Source of the DNA: Oceanospirillaceae bacterium UBA2001
GTDB lineage: Bacteria; Pseudomonadota; Gammaproteobacteria; Pseudomonadales; Balneatricaceae
Direction: 5' to 3'
DNA length: 22,899 nucleotides
Assembly (NCBI GenBank): GCA_002335115.1
Contig: DDCR01000036.1
Location: 1 to 22,899 of the forward strand
Shown here: positions 16,250-22,899 of the stretch, piece after piece
Layout of the letters: every line of letters begins with the position of its first letter
Position numbering within the stretch: the first letter of the stretch is position 1
The notes under the pieces: generated by a model
Told to the model about the DNA's origin: nothing
The model's database searches: none
Seen by the model: only the letters and a program-made list of their open reading frames with translations
Translations under genes and position numbers: made by a program

Positions 16250-16954
16250 ATGACAACACGTATTTTATTAATCGAAGATGACCAAGAACTCAGTGAATTA
16301 TTGAGCGAGTTTTTGGCTTTAGAAAATTTTGAAATAGATCAAGCCTTTGATGGTGAGCAAGGCCTCAACATGGCTTTAAATGGCCAGTACGATGCCTTAG
16401 TGCTTGATATAATGATGCCTAAAATGAATGGTCTTGATCTTCTCAAGCAATTTCGCATTAATCATAAAACCCCAGTACTCATGCTGACTGCTCGCAGTGA
16501 TGAGGTAGACCGCATCGTTGGCTTTGAGATGGGGGCCGATGATTACTTACCAAAACCCTGTAACCCACGGGAAATTGTTGCCCGTATTCGCGCCATACTA
16601 AGGCGTGTAGAAATGGACAAGGCAGGCATGCAGGCTAACAGTAACCGCCAGATTGTGGTGCTAGAAGATGTTGAACTAAACCATAATACGCGCATGGTAT
16701 CCAAGCAAGGTGAAGCACTTGACCTGACGAGTACGGAATTTAATCTTTTAGCCAGCTTGCTGGAAAAAGCGGGACAAGTGCTCAGTAAAGAAGAGCTAAC
16801 AGAAACTGCATTGGGTAGAAAACTAGCACTATACGACCGGAGTGTAGACATGCACATGAGTAATCTCAGACGCAAGTTAGGACCGTTTTTAACCGATGAA
16901 CCGCGTATAAAAACAATACGGGGCGTTGGATACCAGTACGTTATCAATGATTAG
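16250..16954 (+). CDS. cpxR: OmpR-family response regulator, CpxR-like
   Basis: DNA-binding response regulator of 234 residues. The receiver domain (1-120) has the acidic pair E9-D10/D11, phosphorylation site D53 (LVLDIMMPKMNG), T80 in MLTAR and K102 in YLPKP. The winged-helix domain (about 135-232) has LTSTEFNLLASLLEKAGQVLSKEEL, DMHMSNLRRKLG and IRGVGYQYV. ALGRKLALYDRSVDMHMSNLRRKL is very close to the E. coli CpxR segment around ...LGKRLTPFDRAIDMHISNLRRKL, which favours CpxR over OmpR, RstA or PhoB. GAGG lies 10 bases before the ATG. The exact CpxR box upstream supports the name and suggests self-activation. The kinase gene overlaps its 3' end by 8 bases. Confidence 0.9.
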   Translation: MTTRILLIEDDQELSELLSEFLALENFEIDQAFDGEQGLNMALNGQYDALVLDIMMPKMNGLDLLKQFRINHKTPVLMLTARSDEVDRIVGFEMGADDYLPKPCNPREIVARIRAILRRVEMDKAGMQANSNRQIVVLEDVELNHNTRMVSKQGEALDLTSTEFNLLASLLEKAGQVLSKEELTETALGRKLALYDRSVDMHMSNLRRKLGPFLTDEPRIKTIRGVGYQYVIND

Positions 16955-18338
16955 GTGGCCACTCATATTCCGCAGTTTATATTGGAAAATATTTTTCTTT
17001 TTTTGGCTTACACTAATCGCTGCCATCTTTTCTGTCGTGACTTTGTCCCAAGTTGTTTTTCAAGAACGTGACCAAGATCAATACCAACGGGTAGTGCGTC
17101 TAGGTATCCAGGCCGCAGATATTTATGAAACCAATGGCACTGCTGAGTTAACTGCTTGGTTACGTTATATTGACCAAGAGTTTGATGTAAAGGCGTTTAT
17201 GTTAGATTCAAAACTTCGCCCTGTTAGCGTCGCTAATCTACCCAAAAACTGGCTTCAGTTTGTCTTGCCTCTGACTCAAAATAGGCTATCAGAACGCCAC
17301 TTAAAGGGCTTTCAGCCCTACCGCATATCGAGTAGTACGAATCGCATTTATACTTTTGTGGCCCATCGTGATGATCATGGCCCCTACCCCGCTTGGTTAA
17401 AGCACTTACCCGTGCTGCAGATTATTACAGCCTTGATTATTGTGGCTCTACTGACGGCCTTTGTGACTTGGCTGATCACCGACCCCTTGCGCAAGCTTAA
17501 ACAAGCGACCGACTCATTTGCCCGGGGTAATCTAGACACCCGATTACCCAATTCAGAGACTCCATGGCAGTTTTTGGTGGGTAGGAGAAAGGATGAAATT
17601 GGAGAAGTTGGACTGGCCTTTAACCGCATGGCAGAACGCATCAGCTTATTAGTGAGTAATCAGCAAAGGCTATTTAGAGACATCTCTCATGAGTTAAGAA
17701 CCCCTTTGGCTAGACAGCAAATCGCCTTAGAGTTATTGGCTCGCAAGCTGCCTGATACAGAACACCAGTCTTTACAGCGCATTGAACGTGAAATAGAACG
17801 CATGAACGCGTTAATTGATCAAGTGCTCACGTTACTGCGTTTAGAACAAACTGGTCAAAGCCCTGATCAAGAAACCTACAATTTAAGTGCTCTACTTTTG
17901 AAGCTCACTCAAGATGCTCAATTTGAAGCTCAATCAAAACATCAAATTCATTTTCAACAAGCTGCCCAGACCTTGCTCACGGGTCAGCCAGAATTGGTGT
18001 CTAGGGCTGTAGAAAACATATTACGCAACGCGATACGTTACACCCCTAACGATAGCCGCATCTTTTTAACGGTGCAAATCTATGTTGATACGGTAGTCAT
18101 TCGGATTGAGGATGAAGGTGAAGGTGTGCCGGAAGAGGCGCTCAATCACCTATTTGAACCCTTCTTTCGGGTGGAGGCCAGCCGCAACCAACAAAGCGGC
18201 GGTTATGGTGTCGGTATGGCGATTGCCGAACAAGCTATACGGGCACAAGGGGGCAGTATCGAAGCCAGCAATCGAGCTGAGGGTGGCCTTCGAGTTGACA
18301 TCACCCTACCCAGCGACGCAGTAACGAGCCAAAGCTAG
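16947..18338 (+). CDS. cpxA: Sensor histidine kinase, CpxA-like
   Basis: Inner-membrane sensor for envelope stress that phosphorylates or dephosphorylates CpxR. From the ATG of MIRWPLIF it has 463 residues: TM1 at about 13-37 (WKIFFFFWLTLIAAIF), a periplasmic region of about 115 residues, TM2 at about 155-177, and HAMP to about 232. The DHp domain carries H248 in RDISHELRTPLAR, followed by the ATPase domain with NILRNAIRYT (N box), EDEGEGVP (G1), FEPFFRV (F box) and GGYGVGMAIAEQAI (G2). SLYWKIF-FWLTL and the H-box context are CpxA-like. A TTG start at 16926 would add 7 residues; I prefer the ATG, which overlaps the cpxR stop. It converges on ilvA with only 3 bases between stops. No cpxP is in the window. 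Confidence 0.87.
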   Translation: MIRWPLIFRSLYWKIFFFFWLTLIAAIFSVVTLSQVVFQERDQDQYQRVVRLGIQAADIYETNGTAELTAWLRYIDQEFDVKAFMLDSKLRPVSVANLPKNWLQFVLPLTQNRLSERHLKGFQPYRISSSTNRIYTFVAHRDDHGPYPAWLKHLPVLQIITALIIVALLTAFVTWLITDPLRKLKQATDSFARGNLDTRLPNSETPWQFLVGRRKDEIGEVGLAFNRMAERISLLVSNQQRLFRDISHELRTPLARQQIALELLARKLPDTEHQSLQRIEREIERMNALIDQVLTLLRLEQTGQSPDQETYNLSALLLKLTQDAQFEAQSKHQIHFQQAAQTLLTGQPELVSRAVENILRNAIRYTPNDSRIFLTVQIYVDTVVIRIEDEGEGVPEEALNHLFEPFFRVEASRNQQSGGYGVGMAIAEQAIRAQGGSIEASNRAEGGLRVDITLPSDAVTSQS

Positions 18339-18341
18339 AGT

Positions 18342-19856
18342 TTAAGGCGCTAAAAATAGCTGGTAGGCTGGATTATGGGTCTCTTCATTAAAGGCATAAC
18401 CCAATTCATCAAGATAGCCTTCAAACTTGCCTTTGTCTGATGGGGGCACTTGCATGCCGACCAACACGCGGCCATAGGCAGAACCATGATTGCGATAGTG
18501 GAACATTGAAATATTCCACGGCTGGCCTAAGGTGTCTAAAAACTTGAGTAAGGCACCCGGTCGCTCTGGAAAGGTAAAACGATAAACCACTTCATGCTCA
18601 ACCGCGGCATGACCACCCACCATATAGCGGATATGCGTTTTAGCCATTTCATTGTCACTCAAATCCACAGCAGAGATGTTGGCACTTGAGAGTTCTTCAA
18701 GGAGTGGCTCACGCCCACCTTCGCCTGATTTAAGTGTCACACCCACAAATACTTGGGCTTGGCTCTCATGACTATACCGGTAGTTAAATTCAGTGATATT
18801 GCGATCACCCAAGGCTTTACAAAAACCTTTAAAGCTACCCGCACGCTCTGGTATCTGTGCTGCAATAACAGCTTCACGCCCTTCCCCTATCTCAGCTCGC
18901 TCAGCCACATGGCGCAGCCGATCAAAATTTAGGTTAGCGCCTGTTGAGACAGCAATAAGGGTTTGATTTTTCGCCTGTTCCCGCTCAACATATTTCTTTA
19001 AGCCGGCGACGGCACAAGCCCCTGAGGGCTCCATTACCGCACGCGTATCGTCATAGATATCTTTAATGGCGGCACACAATTCGTCGGTGGTGACCGTAAT
19101 CACTTCATCGACATACTGCTGGGCAAGTTCAAAATTAAGCTGACCCACTTGGGCTACAGCAACTCCCTCAGCAAAGGTACCTACTTCAGGCAAGATCAGC
19201 CGCTCACCGGCATCTATGGCGACTTTTAAACAGCAAGCATCTTCGGGCTCTACCCCAATGATCTTAATATCTGGACGCAGGTATTTAATGTAAACAGACA
19301 TGCCCGCAATTAATCCACCTCCTCCCACCGGCACAAATATGGCGTCAACATGGCCTTGAACCTGCCGCAATAACTCCACAGCCACAGTGCCTTGCCCTGC
19401 AATCACATGCTCATCATCAAAAGGATGGATGTAGACTAGGCCTTGGTTAGCCACTAAGGTTAATGAATACGCATAGGCTTGAGCAAATGAATCACCATGT
19501 AATATGACCTCAGCTCCTAAAGCTCTGACAGAACTCACCTTAATGTCTGGGGTAGTCTTAGGCATGACGATGGTGGCATTAATCCCTAGGTACTTAGCCG
19601 ACATGGCCACACCTTGGGCATGGTTACCCGCCGAAGCAGCCACTAAACCACTGGCCTGCTGCGCCTGACTTAACTGAGAAATGCAGTTATAGGCGCCTCG
19701 AATTTTGAAAGAGTAGATCGGCTGTAAGTCTTCTCGCTTAAACAGAATATTGTTGTCCATTCGTTTCGAAAGGCTGCGCGCCGCGCTCACAGGCGTTTCA
19801 ACAGCCACATCATAAACATTGGCTGATAAAATTTTCTTAATATAACGATGGGGCAT
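18342..19856 (-). CDS. ilvA: Threonine ammonia-lyase, biosynthetic
   Basis: PLP enzyme that deaminates threonine to 2-oxobutanoate, the first step of isoleucine synthesis. The 504 residues contain the PLP lysine K51 (SFKIRGAY), SAGNHAQGVA, the phosphate-binding glycine loop VGGGGLIAG, and SGA(CA)VAG. The C-terminal regulatory part from about 325 has two ACT-like repeats (ERAGSFKGFCKALGDRNITEFNYRY and ERPGALLKFLDTLG...ISMFHYRNHG), so it is the long, isoleucine-feedback type rather than the short catabolic TdcB. I chose the ATG of MPHRYIKKIL because GAGA lies at a good distance and the family begins there; a 13-residue extension to 19895 is unlikely. It diverges from rpiA, as in Pseudomonas. 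Confidence 0.96.
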   Translation of the reverse strand: MPHRYIKKILSANVYDVAVETPVSAARSLSKRMDNNILFKREDLQPIYSFKIRGAYNCISQLSQAQQASGLVAASAGNHAQGVAMSAKYLGINATIVMPKTTPDIKVSSVRALGAEVILHGDSFAQAYAYSLTLVANQGLVYIHPFDDEHVIAGQGTVAVELLRQVQGHVDAIFVPVGGGGLIAGMSVYIKYLRPDIKIIGVEPEDACCLKVAIDAGERLILPEVGTFAEGVAVAQVGQLNFELAQQYVDEVITVTTDELCAAIKDIYDDTRAVMEPSGACAVAGLKKYVEREQAKNQTLIAVSTGANLNFDRLRHVAERAEIGEGREAVIAAQIPERAGSFKGFCKALGDRNITEFNYRYSHESQAQVFVGVTLKSGEGGREPLLEELSSANISAVDLSDNEMAKTHIRYMVGGHAAVEHEVVYRFTFPERPGALLKFLDTLGQPWNISMFHYRNHGSAYGRVLVGMQVPPSDKGKFEGYLDELGYAFNEETHNPAYQLFLAP

Positions 19857-19968
19857 ATTGTTTTTCTCGTGCGGTAAAATATTTTCACAACGCATAGACC
19901 GTCTAACTCAGGTGATCATCTTAATGGTAGAAGCAACTAGCGTCTACATTGTGCGAGGTAAATTACTG

Positions 19969-19974
19969 TATAAT
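19969..19974 (+). promoter_or_regulatory. Candidate -10 element of the rpiA promoter
   Basis: A perfect TATAAT lies 32 bases before the rpiA ATG; transcription would start near 19981. No convincing -35 is seen at 16-18 bases. This start lies downstream of the other in-frame ATGs and so supports the start codon chosen for rpiA. Confidence 0.45.
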
Positions 19975-20005
19975 CATGACATTAGTATCTAAATTGACCC
20001 TGTCC

Positions 20006-20677
20006 ATGAATCAAAACGAGTTAAAGCAAGCGGTAGCCCAAGCCGCCATAGACCATATTGTGCCGCAACTTAAGCGCGAATCAATTGTTGGGGTCGGTAC
20101 TGGATCGACTGCAAACTACTTTATTGATGCCCTAGCTGGTATTAAACACAGTTTTGATTCTGCAGTGGCCAGTTCTGAAGCCACCGCTGAGCGTCTAAAA
20201 AGTCATGGCATCAATGTCCTAGAACTTAATGTCGTACCACACATGAGCTTTTATGTTGATGGTGCAGATGAAACCAACGAAAATCTGCAGCTGATTAAAG
20301 GTGGTGGCGGGGCTTTAACGCGAGAAAAAATTGTTGCAGCCGTGGCAGAAACCTTTGTTTGCATTGCCGATGAGTCAAAACTAGTCAACGTATTAGGTGA
20401 ATTTCCACTGCCCGTAGAGGTGATCCCTATGGCACGAAGTTATGTGGCTCGCAAGTTAGTAGGCCTTGGTGGTGAACCTGAATGGCGGCAGGATTTTATG
20501 ACTGATAATGGCAACCTGATCCTAGACGTTTATGGTTTAGATATTGTTGACCCCAAAGGTCTCGAACAACAGATTAACCAGCTTACTGGCGTGGTCACTA
20601 ATGGATTATTTGCACAGCGTCCTGCAGATATTTTATTTTTAGGCACAACACTAGGCGTTAAAACACTGCATCGTTAA
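20006..20677 (+). CDS. rpiA: Ribose-5-phosphate isomerase A
   Basis: Interconverts ribose 5-phosphate and ribulose 5-phosphate in the non-oxidative pentose phosphate pathway. From [10 protein letters not shown] the product has 223 residues (E. coli 219). The active-site blocks are [21 protein letters not shown] (D85, D88), and [13 protein letters not shown] (K98 and catalytic E107), followed by [11 protein letters not shown] and [10 protein letters not shown]. Longer readings to 19976 or 19949 start at or before the likely transcription start and lack homology, so I reject them. The Shine-Dalgarno is weak. Its TAA shares bases with the serA TAA on the opposite strand (TTAA at 20674-20677), so transcripts must overlap unless something stops polymerase inside a gene. 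Confidence 0.96.
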   Translation: MNQNELKQAVAQAAIDHIVPQLKRESIVGVGTGSTANYFIDALAGIKHSFDSAVASSEATAERLKSHGINVLELNVVPHMSFYVDGADETNENLQLIKGGGGALTREKIVAAVAETFVCIADESKLVNVLGEFPLPVEVIPMARSYVARKLVGLGGEPEWRQDFMTDNGNLILDVYGLDIVDPKGLEQQINQLTGVVTNGLFAQRPADILFLGTTLGVKTLHR

Positions 20678-21912
20678 ATCAATAGACGACAGCTGATGGT
20701 GCCACTTACTTGTTTAAGCTTACCTAAAGCGAGTTCTGAGCAACTGGCATCGACGTCAATCACCACATAGCCCACTTTTTCGTTCGTGTTCAAATACTGG
20801 CCGGAAATGTTAATACTATTTTCAGAAAACACATTGTTAATTTGCGACAATACACCTGGCATGTTGCCATGGATGTGTAACAAACGGTGGGTATTTTCAT
20901 GACTGGGTAATGACACTTCTGGAAAGTTAACGGCCGAAAGTGAAGTGCCATTATCACAGTAGCGAATCAGTTTATCGGCAACTTCGACGCCTATATTGAC
21001 TTGAGCTTCAACCGTTGAACCACCAATATGAGGCGTTAATATGACATTATCAAGGCCCCTTAACGGAGAAAAGAACTCGTCTTTGTTAGAGCGAGGCTCC
21101 ACGGGGAATACATCAATAGCGGCCCCAAGTAACTTGCCATTGTTAAGACAACTGGCCAAGGCTTCAATGTCGACGACCGTGCCACGAGAAGCGTTTATGA
21201 TAATGGCCCCATCTTTCATTTGGGCAAACTGCTTAGGACCCATTAAACAATGAGTGGAAGGTGTTTCTGGCACGTGTAAAGTTACGATATCGGCTTCACC
21301 AAGAAGCTCTGCTAAGCTGCCACACGCATTGGCGTTGCCTAAACTCAACTTCGTGATTTGATCATAATATATGACTTCCATGCCCATCGATTCAGCCATG
21401 ATTCCAAGTTGTGAGCCAATAGACCCATAACCAACAACACCCAACTTTTTACCACGTATTTCAAACGATTGATGGGCTGACTTAAGCCATTGACCTCGAT
21501 GCGCCTTAGCATTTTTTTCTGGAATACCCCGCAGCAACAATACGGCCTCAGCAATGACCAACTCTGCCACGCTGCGAGTATTGCTATAGGGAGCATTGAA
21601 CACAGGAATACCTAGTTCTAATGCAGCTGCTAGGTCGACTTGGTTAGTCCCGATGCAAAAACAACCGATGGCCATTAGTTTTTGCGCTTGCTCTAATACC
21701 TGTCGAGTTAATTGAGTGCGTGATCGAATGCCGACAAAATGAGCATCTTTTAATACTTCAACCAGCTCACTTTCTGGCAGGGCGGTGGTGTAAAAATGAA
21801 TGTTATCAAAACCGTCGGACTGCAAAGCTTGCACTGCGGATTGATGCACACCCTCTAATAAAACAATTTTAATATTTTGTTTTTTTAAGGAAATCTGTTG
21901 CACTGGGGTCAA
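20674..21912 (-). CDS. serA: D-3-phosphoglycerate dehydrogenase
   Basis: NAD-dependent oxidation of 3-phosphoglycerate, the first committed step of serine synthesis. The 412 residues have the SerA layout of E. coli (410): substrate-binding part ([31 protein letters not shown]), NAD-binding Rossmann motif [35 protein letters not shown], the catalytic histidine block [12 protein letters not shown], and a C-terminal ACT domain ([29 protein letters not shown]) for serine feedback. The start appears to be TTG at 21912: a GAAAGG Shine-Dalgarno stands 7 bases before it, and a GTG three codons later is the alternative. It is a single-gene unit between the rpiA convergence and the pnp terminator. Confidence 0.96.
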   Translation of the reverse strand: MTPVQQISLKKQNIKIVLLEGVHQSAVQALQSDGFDNIHFYTTALPESELVEVLKDAHFVGIRSRTQLTRQVLEQAQKLMAIGCFCIGTNQVDLAAALELGIPVFNAPYSNTRSVAELVIAEAVLLLRGIPEKNAKAHRGQWLKSAHQSFEIRGKKLGVVGYGSIGSQLGIMAESMGMEVIYYDQITKLSLGNANACGSLAELLGEADIVTLHVPETPSTHCLMGPKQFAQMKDGAIIINASRGTVVDIEALASCLNNGKLLGAAIDVFPVEPRSNKDEFFSPLRGLDNVILTPHIGGSTVEAQVNIGVEVADKLIRYCDNGTSLSAVNFPEVSLPSHENTHRLLHIHGNMPGVLSQINNVFSENSINISGQYLNTNEKVGYVVIDVDASCSELALGKLKQVSGTISCRLLI

Positions 21913-21919
21913 GGGGATG

Positions 21920-21925
21920 CCTTTC
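21920..21925 (-). promoter_or_regulatory. Shine-Dalgarno that fixes the TTG start of serA
   Basis: On the minus strand GAAAGG is followed by 7 bases and then TTG. No in-frame ATG exists near the homology start ([16 protein letters not shown]), so this site argues for the rare TTG initiator. Confidence 0.55.
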
Positions 21926-21957
21926 GAATGGATGGAGGTATGAATCTAAAGGCGACC

Positions 21958-21963
21958 ATTATA
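21958..21963 (-). promoter_or_regulatory. Candidate -10 element of the serA promoter
   Basis: Perfect TATAAT on the minus strand, giving a predicted start near 21951 and a leader of about 39 bases. There is no good -35. The odd palindrome ATGCG-A-CGCAT (21971-21981) lies just upstream, between the -10 and the -35 zone, where a regulator could bind. Confidence 0.45.
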
Positions 21964-21999
21964 TTACCATATGCGACGCATTAGTAGTCTTGTGGGTAT

Positions 22000-22035
22000 A
22001 AAAAAGCCCCTAAACCTTTCGGGTTTAAGGGCTTT
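22000..22035 (-). terminator. Intrinsic terminator of the pnp transcript
   Basis: On the minus strand a long stem (AGCCCTTAAACC paired with GGTTTAGGGGCT, with short mismatch) closes on a small CGAAA loop and is followed by six T. It lies about 50 bases after the pnp stop. On the plus strand the stem is followed by only three T, so it works mainly leftward and isolates serA from pnp read-through. Confidence 0.9.
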
Positions 22036-22041
22036 CGTCAA

Positions 22042-22061
22042 AGTCTGAAGTGTTTCAGACT
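22042..22061. other. Perfect inverted repeat in the pnp 3' UTR
   Basis: AGTCTGAA and TTCAGACT form an 8-bp stem around a 4-base loop, between the pnp stop and the terminator. It could make an extra hairpin in the pnp mRNA and slow 3' exonuclease attack. No repeat family is recognised. Confidence 0.55.
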
Positions 22062-22076
22062 CACTGAGACTAAATC

Positions 22077-22090
22077 AGCCTAATTAGGCT
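22077..22090. other. Perfect 14-bp palindrome over the pnp stop codon
   Basis: AGCCTAATTAGGCT is fully self-complementary and contains the pnp TAA (22086-22084 on the minus strand). It could be a protein-binding palindrome or chance; with no loop bases it is a poor RNA hairpin. Confidence 0.4.
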
Positions 22091-22899
22091 TCCATATCTT
22101 TCATAGACAGCTTAATGCGTCCACGTGCATCCACATCTAGAACCTTAACTTTGACGGTTTGGCCTTCTTCTAGGTAGTCAGTGACTTTCTCAACACGCTC
22201 ACTTGAGATTTGAGAAATGTGTAACAAGCCGTCTTTGCCAGGCAAAATGTTAATAAAGGCACCAAAATCTACGATGCGTTCCACTTTACCTTCGTAGATG
22301 GCACCGACTTCAGCTTCTGCAGTAATCTCTAGAATTTTAGCTTCAGCTAATTCTGCAGCCGCTTTGTCATCAGCGTATACACGCACAGTTCCATCATCTT
22401 CAATATCAATAGATGCGCCTGTCTCTTCACACAAACCACGAATAGTAGCGCCACCTTTACCAATCACATCACGGATCTTATCTTGGTCGATCTTGATGGT
22501 TTTCATGGTGGGGGCATTGTCATTCAATTCAGTGCGAGGAACCGCAATAACCTTGTTCATTTCGTCCAAGATATGGATACGTGCTTCATGAGCTTGCTCA
22601 AGAGCCATTTCCATAATCTCTTCGGTGATGCCTTGGATCTTGATATCCATTTGCAAAGCGGTGATACCTGCTGCGGAACCGGCTACTTTAAAGTCCATAT
22701 CACCTAAGTGATCTTCATCACCCAAGATATCTGTCAAAATGGCATAATCTCCGTCTTCTTCAAGGACTAGACCCATGGCCACACCCGCAACAGGTGCCTT
22801 CAAAGGTACCCCGGCATCCATCATAGACAAGGATCCACCACAGACTGAAGCCATAGATGACGAACCATTTGATTCTGTTATCTCTGAAACTAGGCGAAT
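22084..22899 (-). CDS. pnp: Polynucleotide phosphorylase, 3' part (5' end outside window)
   Basis: 3'-to-5' phosphorolytic exoribonuclease of the RNA degradosome. The frame stays open to the right edge; the first residues read [31 protein letters not shown], the hallmark of the second RNase PH domain (shown here only to its end, [15 protein letters not shown]). Then come the KH domain with [18 protein letters not shown] and the S1 domain from [34 protein letters not shown] to LSMKDMEA, where the protein ends. The low-complexity tail found in E. coli PNPase after S1 is missing; that tail is variable. About 271 of roughly 700 residues are present. A strong terminator follows. Confidence 0.97.
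   Translation of the reverse strand: MRLVSEITESNGSSSMASVCGGSLSMMDAGVPLKAPVAGVAMGLVLEEDGDYAILTDILGDEDHLGDMDFKVAGSAAGITALQMDIKIQGITEEIMEMALEQAHEARIHILDEMNKVIAVPRTELNDNAPTMKTIKIDQDKIRDVIGKGGATIRGLCEETGASIDIEDDGTVRVYADDKAAAELAEAKILEITAEAEVGAIYEGKVERIVDFGAFINILPGKDGLLHISQISSERVEKVTDYLEEGQTVKVKVLDVDARGRIKLSMKDMEA

Noticed and set aside
16926..16946. TTG start of cpxA seven codons before the ATG
   Set aside because: The ATG at 16947 gives the usual CpxA-like N-terminus and overlaps the cpxR stop in the common coupled way.
16543..16947. Open frame of 134 codons opposite cpxR
   Set aside because: Antisense shadow of the receiver and DNA-binding domains; the protein is serine-rich and featureless.
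19857..20005. Attenuator or leader peptide between ilvA and rpiA
   Set aside because: I see no branched-chain codon run, no paired hairpins and no T-tract; only a -10 box for rpiA is supported.
1..22899. Mobile elements, CRISPR arrays, defence or biosynthetic islands
   Set aside because: No transposase, integrase, phage gene, direct-repeat array or terminal repeats were found; all main genes are core genes with uniform character.

Overview
This window looks like ordinary chromosomal backbone of a gammaproteobacterium. The proteins resemble Pseudomonas and Escherichia coli homologues, and gene order is closest to what I recall of Pseudomonas and marine Oceanospirillales-type genomes. The DNA is moderate in GC. 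Almost every gene is recognisable housekeeping. I see no insertion sequence, prophage, CRISPR array, tRNA or integron, and no gene cluster that looks like an undescribed system.

Layout, left to right. (1) The 3' part of ilvD (+) enters from the left edge and meets the leftward operon TSUP transporter-lgt-thyA-folA, whose last three genes make or use lipoprotein precursors, dTMP and tetrahydrofolate. (2) An NRDE/TANGO2-family gene (+) diverges from that operon and meets rppH-ptsP (leftward), which encodes RNA 5'-end decapping and the nitrogen PTS enzyme I. (3) A HAD-IB phosphatase gene (+) diverges from rppH. (4) A tightly packed leftward operon ygfB-pepP-ubiH-ubiI-gcvH-rlmI covers two ubiquinone hydroxylases, proline aminopeptidase, a lone glycine-cleavage H protein and a 23S rRNA methyltransferase. 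(5) Divergent from ygfB are a small coiled-coil gene (TIGR02449 type), zapA and the 6S RNA gene ssrS. (6) A CpxR/CpxA-like two-component pair follows, with an exact CpxR-type box (GTAAA-N5-GTAAA) upstream. (7) ilvA (-) converges on cpxA and diverges from rpiA (+); rpiA converges on serA (-) with overlapping stop codons. (8) A strong terminator separates serA from the 3' part of pnp (-), which runs off the right edge.

The points most worth a second look concern context and regulation. The cpxRA pair sits directly behind 6S RNA, where fau/ygfA is usual, and carries its own clustered CpxR half-sites. gcvH stands alone where gcvTHP stands in E. coli. The ygfB-to-6S-to-cpx block appears to be inserted into a Pseudomonas-like ilvA...HAD-rppH-ptsP...ilvD neighbourhood. 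Several convergent gene pairs have almost no space for terminators. Gene identities rest on remembered family sequences and motifs; no database search was run.
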